Shown here in pieces: positions 6,246 through 9,456 of a stretch of DNA of 9,456 nucleotides. The position numbers were made by a program, and so were the translations under genes. This stretch comes from Bacillota bacterium (GTDB lineage: Bacteria; Bacillota; Clostridia; Christensenellales; Pumilibacteraceae). The first letter of the stretch is position 1. Each line of letters starts with the position of its first letter. The DNA lies in assembly GCA_009787685.1 (NCBI GenBank), contig WQSV01000039.1, forward strand, positions 1-9,456, read 5' to 3'. The notes under the pieces were generated by a model. That model was not told the origin of the DNA. It made no database searches and saw only the letters and a list, made by a program, of their open reading frames with translations.

Positions 6246-7451
6246 ATGAAAACAAGAGTAAAAGTTGGTCTTTCCCTTGTTTTGTTGTTCGTATTTTTTT
6301 TTGTAATATATCAAGTGACAGCCTCAATCGTTTATGTCGTTCGTCTTCCAGATAACTTAATTTTGTCGCAAGCGGATCTTGATGAGTTTAATTTGATGTT
6401 TGTTGCGGTAAGCACTAATAACACAAGCGAAGAGGTTATGTCGGACGGGGTTTTTGCATATAGCGCTTCTAGAGATGTTGAATTGAGTTTTAAATTGTTT
6501 AACATTTTTAATTTCAGAAAAAAATCTGCAACAGTTGAAGAAAAAAGAGAAGCATATATCGGGGGGTATCCAATAGGTCTAAGTGCAAAAATAGATGGGA
6601 TATTAGTTAATAATATTGGCACTGTTGAGACATACGCTGGAAAAATAAAGCCGAAAAGTGATCTTGTTGAGGGTGATGTGATATTGAAAATAAATGACAA
6701 AAAGATTGAGAATTCCAATACTTTGTCTGACATACTTAATGAATTTACTCCAGAGTGCGAGTTTGTTAGATTGACGGTTTTGAGAAGAGGTGATGAAATT
6801 AAGTTGAAAGCAACCCCGGTTATTGAAGAGGTAACGGGTAGATATAAGTTGGGAATAACAGTCAAAGATAGCGTTGAGGGCATAGGAACAGTTTCTTTTG
6901 CAAAAGAAGACGGCTCATTTGGTTCTCTTGGTCACAGTATGTCTTCCCAAGCAAATAATGCAGTTTTGCCATCTAACAAAGGAGATGTCTATGCGTGCAA
7001 AATATCTGGTTTTGAAAAAGGAACAAAGGGAAATCCGGGAGAATTGAGAGGTGTTTTTGTTGATGTTCAAAACCCAATAGGGAGCATAAGCAAAAATTGT
7101 ATGCTAGGGGTTTTTGGGACTCTTGAAAAAGATTATCAAACAAAAAAGTATCCAATTGGTTCAAGATTGGGTGTGAAGCCGGGCAAGGCAAAAATAAAAA
7201 CAACCATTGGAAATGAATCAGAATACTATAACATTGAAATTATCAAAACAACAAATCAAAATACTCCTCAAGAAAAAGGAATGCTAATTCGAATAACTGA
7301 CAAAAAACTGCTTTCTCAAACGGGAGGAATATTGCAGGGAATGAGCGGAAGCCCTATTGTTCAAAACGGAAAAATAATCGGTGTTGTCACCCATGTTCTT
7401 AATAGTGACCAAACGAAGGGGTATGGACTATACTTGGATTGGATGTATTAA
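6246..7451 (+). CDS. spoIVB: SpoIVB, S55-family serine protease of the sigma-K checkpoint
   Basis: SpoIVB is made in the forespore, crosses into the space between the two sporulation membranes, cuts itself, and triggers processing of pro-sigma-K in the mother cell by cleaving SpoIVFA. The 401-residue protein has an N-terminal membrane anchor (residues 8-32, very hydrophobic), a PDZ domain (about 104-190, including GDVILKIND), and the S55 peptidase domain with a triad at H230 (GSLGH), D352 (ITD) and S367 (QGMSGSP), ending VTHVLNSDQTKGYGLYLDWMY. The Asp-Ser spacing of 15 equals that in B. subtilis (D363/S378). I chose the ATG at 6246 because the predicted forespore promoter would start the RNA near 6208, leaving the ATG at 6210 almost at the 5' end; neither start has a good RBS. 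In most spore formers spo0A follows; here an unrelated lipoprotein does. A run of nine T's (6294-6302) encodes part of the anchor. Confidence 0.95.
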   Translation: MKTRVKVGLSLVLLFVFFFVIYQVTASIVYVVRLPDNLILSQADLDEFNLMFVAVSTNNTSEEVMSDGVFAYSASRDVELSFKLFNIFNFRKKSATVEEKREAYIGGYPIGLSAKIDGILVNNIGTVETYAGKIKPKSDLVEGDVILKINDKKIENSNTLSDILNEFTPECEFVRLTVLRRGDEIKLKATPVIEEVTGRYKLGITVKDSVEGIGTVSFAKEDGSFGSLGHSMSSQANNAVLPSNKGDVYACKISGFEKGTKGNPGELRGVFVDVQNPIGSISKNCMLGVFGTLEKDYQTKKYPIGSRLGVKPGKAKIKTTIGNESEYYNIEIIKTTNQNTPQEKGMLIRITDKKLLSQTGGILQGMSGSPIVQNGKIIGVVTHVLNSDQTKGYGLYLDWMY

Positions 7452-7497
7452 AAAAATGCACAACAAAAACACAATAAATAATAAATATTTTAAATAG

Positions 7498-7510
7498 TAT
7501 GCGTGACATA
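7498..7510 (+). repeat. 13-bp motif TATGCGTGRCATA, copy D (after spoIVB)
   Basis: The sequence is TATGCGTGACATA, identical to the copy inside mutL. It is the only copy wholly in non-coding DNA, 46 bases after the spoIVB stop and about 47 bases upstream of the predicted -35 of the next gene. Keeping the same sequence where no protein is encoded shows that conservation acts on the DNA or RNA, not on a peptide. Confidence 0.85.
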
Positions 7511-7556
7511 GCTTGATAAAAACAACAGATATTTCAAGATAAATCGTTACTTTTGC

Positions 7557-7585
7557 TTGCATTTAATCGCTTTTTGTGGTAAAAT
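7557..7585 (+). promoter_or_regulatory. Predicted sigma-A promoter of the lipoprotein gene (extended -10)
   Basis: TTGCAT (7557-7562, 3 of 6 matches) is followed after 17 bases by TAAAAT (7580-7585, 5 of 6), which is preceded by TGG as an extended -10 (TGnTATAAT type). The predicted start near 7592 leaves only about 10 bases before the ATG at 7602. Confidence 0.45.
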
Positions 7586-7601
7586 CTTAATAGTTTTACT
7601 T

Positions 7602-8690
7602 ATGAGAAAAAAAATCGTGATGTCGCTATTTCTAATTTTGACAGCTACTATTTTGATGGGTTGTCAGTTTTTGGATGTTATTCACACGGTAGCGGATTTT
7701 GAGGAAAGAAACAGAAACCCACATCAATTTGGCACTCAAAACTTTCAACCTCCGCAAATTTCTGGGATGAGATTAATTAGCGATATTGGAGTTGATTTTG
7801 CCCATGATTTCCGAGGATGGCACACATTTGTTGTTAAAAATAGCGAACACTTTATTCTTTCAAGAAATGGAGAGTTTGTTCGATCGAAAAATTTATTTGG
7901 AAGAGATATTGCATATGGCAAATTTATTTTTTCTGAAAATGGATTATATGGAGTGAAAAATATTTTTTTTGAAGTTTTGGTTGAACCGCAAAATTATTAC
8001 TTAAGAATAGTTGGGGAGAATATGCTGTCAAAGCGTTATTATGGTTATTCAGAAGCACTTTTTAATCTTGAATTAGAACCACTTTATATTTATGGTTTTA
8101 GGCAGTTGACGCCGTTTGTAAATAGTGTTGCAAAAATTCATCAAGATGGTTATGTTGGATTTTTTAATAAGAATGAAAATATTTTAGTTTCACCCGTGTT
8201 TTGGACAATTAGCGAGTTTAGTCGGGGCTATGCAATTGCATCTGTGGGAAATGAACGAAAAATAATCTCAAAAACAGGATTTCAAACAAGTGTTCCTCAG
8301 AACATTAACCCAAGATATTTTAATGGAGAAATCTTGCTGGCAGTCAGCAATAATGGATCCTACAAGCTTTTAGACAAGAATTTCAATGAAATTTCCAACA
8401 CCCGATTCCCGTTTAATTCAAGGTTGTCTATTTTTCATGATTTGGTATTCTTTCAGTTTGGAGATGTCTTTGGTTTTTATGACATTGCAAGAACAGGAAC
8501 TTTATCGGCAGGCTATTTTGAAAATGTTTTCCACTGTCAAAATTTTCTTGTTTTGAAAAATTTCCATGGAGAATATGCTCTTTTTGATTCAAATTTGAAC
8601 CGTTTGCGTATTTTTGATTTTGTTTCATTTTCTCATGGAACAATGAAAATTCGCGGAGGATATCAATATTTCTTTTATGAGATTATCTAG
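7602..8690 (+). CDS. Putative lipoprotein with divergent WG-like beta repeats
   Basis: I do not recognise a specific family. From the ATG at 7602 the protein has 362 residues and a textbook lipoprotein signal: MRKK, a hydrophobic core, and lipobox LMGC with the lipidated Cys at 21. It should be exported and anchored on the outer face of the membrane. The mature part is rich in aromatic residues and G-F/Y-x-x-x motifs in a loose repeated pattern, such as DGYVGFFNKNENILVSP, followed by an SEFSRGYAIAS stretch. This resembles WG (beta-propeller-like) repeats in which a 'G-Y/F-hydrophobic-D/N-K-x-G' strand precedes 'FSEGLA'. Further degenerate units follow (GSYKLLDKNFNEIS, FGFYDIARTG, GEYALFDSNLNRL). 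The assignment is by pattern only. A TTG at 7557 would add 15 residues but lose the clean signal. No Shine-Dalgarno is seen. Lying between spoIVB and spoVT hints at a sporulation role, but the promoter looks vegetative. Confidence 0.8.
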   Translation: MRKKIVMSLFLILTATILMGCQFLDVIHTVADFEERNRNPHQFGTQNFQPPQISGMRLISDIGVDFAHDFRGWHTFVVKNSEHFILSRNGEFVRSKNLFGRDIAYGKFIFSENGLYGVKNIFFEVLVEPQNYYLRIVGENMLSKRYYGYSEALFNLELEPLYIYGFRQLTPFVNSVAKIHQDGYVGFFNKNENILVSPVFWTISEFSRGYAIASVGNERKIISKTGFQTSVPQNINPRYFNGEILLAVSNNGSYKLLDKNFNEISNTRFPFNSRLSIFHDLVFFQFGDVFGFYDIARTGTLSAGYFENVFHCQNFLVLKNFHGEYALFDSNLNRLRIFDFVSFSHGTMKIRGGYQYFFYEII

Positions 8691-8721
8691 GCAAGAGCTA
8701 AAATTCCAATAAAACATACCT

Positions 8722-8745
8722 TTTACAAAAAAAGTAAATTTTTTT
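8722..8745 (+). terminator. Weak AT-rich terminator candidate after the lipoprotein gene
   Basis: TTTAC (8722-8726) and GTAAA (8734-8738) can pair around a run of seven A's and are followed by seven T's. The stem is only 5 bp with one G-C pair, so it may be inefficient. It is the only terminator-like structure between the lipoprotein gene and spoVT. Confidence 0.3.
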
Positions 8746-8765
8746 GAATTTGGGTGCAAAAAAAC

Positions 8766-8794
8766 TTGACAAACATTTATAAATTAGCAATAAT
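8766..8794 (+). promoter_or_regulatory. Sigma-A-type promoter of spoVT
   Basis: A perfect TTGACA (8766-8771) lies 17 bases from AATAAT (8789-8794, 5 of 6). An A/T-rich stretch just upstream could serve as an UP element. The predicted start near 8801 gives a leader of about 70 bases. This is unexpected for spoVT, whose B. subtilis promoter is read by sigma-G. Confidence 0.6.
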
Positions 8795-8811
8795 ATGTGT
8801 ATATTATAAAT

Positions 8812-8840
8812 GAATAGTTAATAAATTTTTCGTCTAGATA
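8812..8840 (+). promoter_or_regulatory. Possible second, sigma-G-like promoter of spoVT
   Basis: GAATA (8812-8816) fits the sigma-G -35 (GHATR). After 17 bases, CTAGATA (8834-8840) matches CATWHTA at only 4 of 7. Transcription would start near 8848, just before the RBS. The biology expects a forespore promoter here, but the -10 is poor. Confidence 0.25.
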
Positions 8841-8850
8841 ATATTAACGC

Positions 8851-8857
8851 AAAGGAG
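8851..8857 (+). promoter_or_regulatory. Ribosome binding site of spoVT
   Basis: AAAGGAG is the only strong Shine-Dalgarno in the window. The gap to the ATG at 8871 is 13 bases, longer than usual, and no closer ATG, GTG or TTG is present. The gap is A-rich. Confidence 0.7.
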
Positions 8858-8870
8858 CAAAAAAATACAT

Positions 8871-9386
8871 ATGAAAAGATACGCAGGAATTGTCAGAAGA
8901 CTAGATAACCTTGGGCGAGTGGTAATACCAAGAGAATATCGAAAAATGCATCGCATTAATGAGTCGGACTTGTTGGAGATCACTTCAAACGACTCGGGTG
9001 AAATTATCGTCAAAAAACTTAATCTTTCTGACGAGCTTATGAATGTTGGTTCAACTTATGTGACACAACTAGTTTCAGCTATTGGACTCACCACTGCAAT
9101 TTCAGACACTGAAAAGTTTTTGCTTGCAGACGGAGAATTGAAGGGAACCTTGTCATATCGACTTCCAAATCAAATAGCAGCACTCATCTCGTCAAGACGT
9201 TTTTACAATGGAACGGGAAGTGAGGTTGGGCTTGAAGGTGTTTCTTACATTGCTTTTGAAACACTTTATCTTGATGATGTTTTTGGCGCAATATACTTTG
9301 TTTCAAACGACCCGATTAGCGATGAAGATGCAAGAATGCTAAAACCAATCGCAAGAATATTCTCTGCTCAAATGCAAAAATTCTAA
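8871..9386 (+). CDS. spoVT: SpoVT, AbrB-type transcriptional regulator with GAF domain
   Basis: SpoVT is a forespore DNA-binding protein that tunes the sigma-G regulon in both directions and affects spore coat and germination properties. The 171-residue protein (178 in B. subtilis as I recall it) opens with an AbrB swapped-hairpin DNA-binding domain (about residues 4-50): AGIVRRLDNLGRVVIPREYR, then INESDLLEI and IIVKKL. A GAF-like domain follows (about 58-170), containing DVFGAIYFVSNDPISDEDARML, and ends IFSAQMQKF like other SpoVT proteins. The two-domain length separates it from plain AbrB, which is about 95 residues. The ATG at 8871 puts the AbrB domain at the expected position. It is monocistronic: its own promoter lies upstream and a strong terminator follows. 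The sigma-A-like promoter raises the possibility of vegetative expression; a SpoVT-like paralogue is the main alternative. Confidence 0.92.
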   Translation: MKRYAGIVRRLDNLGRVVIPREYRKMHRINESDLLEITSNDSGEIIVKKLNLSDELMNVGSTYVTQLVSAIGLTTAISDTEKFLLADGELKGTLSYRLPNQIAALISSRRFYNGTGSEVGLEGVSYIAFETLYLDDVFGAIYFVSNDPISDEDARMLKPIARIFSAQMQKF

Positions 9387-9409
9387 TTTTATGAAAGACA
9401 TTATTCAAA

Positions 9410-9456
9410 AAGACTGTTCGTCAAGGACAGTCTTTTTTTTTTTTTTTTTTTTTTTT
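9410..9456 (+). terminator. Rho-independent terminator of spoVT with 24-T tail
   Basis: GACTGTTC (9412-9419) pairs with GGACAGTC (9425-9432) around a GTCAA loop, with one T-G pair, preceded by A's and followed by T's from 9433 to the last base. The hairpin is convincing. The T tail is far longer than needed and runs into the sequence end. Confidence 0.9.

Noticed and set aside
6332..6883. 183-codon opposite-strand open frame within spoIVB
   Set aside because: It is antisense to the SpoIVB coding region, which has an intact catalytic triad; the composition is typical of a mirrored AT-rich gene.
6986..7003. TATGCGTGCAAAATA inside spoIVB as a fifth motif copy
   Set aside because: It shares only the first eight bases and lacks the RCATA arm; the codons encode ordinary SpoIVB residues.
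7528..7553. Sigma-E promoter before the lipoprotein gene (perfect KATATT -35 at 7528-7533)
   Set aside because: No acceptable CATACANT -10 lies 13-15 bases downstream; the best window matches 4 of 7 at a 12-base spacing.
1..9456. CRISPR array, tRNA/rRNA gene, insertion sequence or prophage
   Set aside because: No regularly spaced repeats, cloverleaf-like or rRNA sequence, transposase motif or terminal inverted repeats were found; the four 13-bp copies are too short and too widely spaced for CRISPR.

Overview
The window is an AT-rich stretch of an endospore-forming Firmicute, most likely an uncultured member of the Clostridia. This rests on the sporulation genes spoIVB and spoVT, an endonuclease-type MutL, and a mutS-mutL-miaA-ynbB gene order typical of Gram-positive bacteria. 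All six recognisable genes and the one unidentified lipoprotein gene lie on the + strand. The left edge cuts mutS, and the right edge ends in a 24-T run directly after a terminator hairpin.

Layout: (1) Bases 1-5826 are a tight DNA-repair and tRNA-modification operon: the 3' two-thirds of mutS, mutL, miaA, and a PLP-dependent methionine gamma-lyase-like gene (ynbB family). Its genes are separated by a few bases or overlap. The hfq and hflX genes that lie between miaA and ynbB in Bacillus subtilis are absent here. (2) Bases 5827-6245 are a 419-bp gap with no convincing protein gene. It holds a centred palindrome inside a possible 19-bp-spacer promoter, a good intrinsic terminator, and, abutting it, a forespore-type (sigma-F/sigma-G) promoter reading into spoIVB. 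(3) spoIVB encodes the S55 serine protease that signals from forespore to mother cell. The spo0A gene that normally follows it is absent from the rest of the window. (4) Next comes a lipoprotein with WG-like beta repeats and an almost leaderless predicted mRNA. (5) spoVT, an AbrB-GAF forespore regulator, has an apparent sigma-A promoter and its own strong terminator.

The most unusual signal is a 13-bp motif, TATGCGTGRCATA, present four times in the same orientation: at the mutS/mutL junction, inside mutL, at the miaA/ynbB junction, and downstream of spoIVB. It crosses coding and non-coding DNA without changing protein length. It is a short inverted repeat (perfect 5-bp arms when R = G). It matches no operator, sigma-factor site or chromosome-organising site that I recognise. 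It could be a distributed, oriented chromosomal signal or the operator of an unidentified regulator.

The genes fall into two functional groups: replication fidelity and translation (mutS, mutL, miaA), and late sporulation control (spoIVB, spoVT). ynbB and the lipoprotein have unproven roles.
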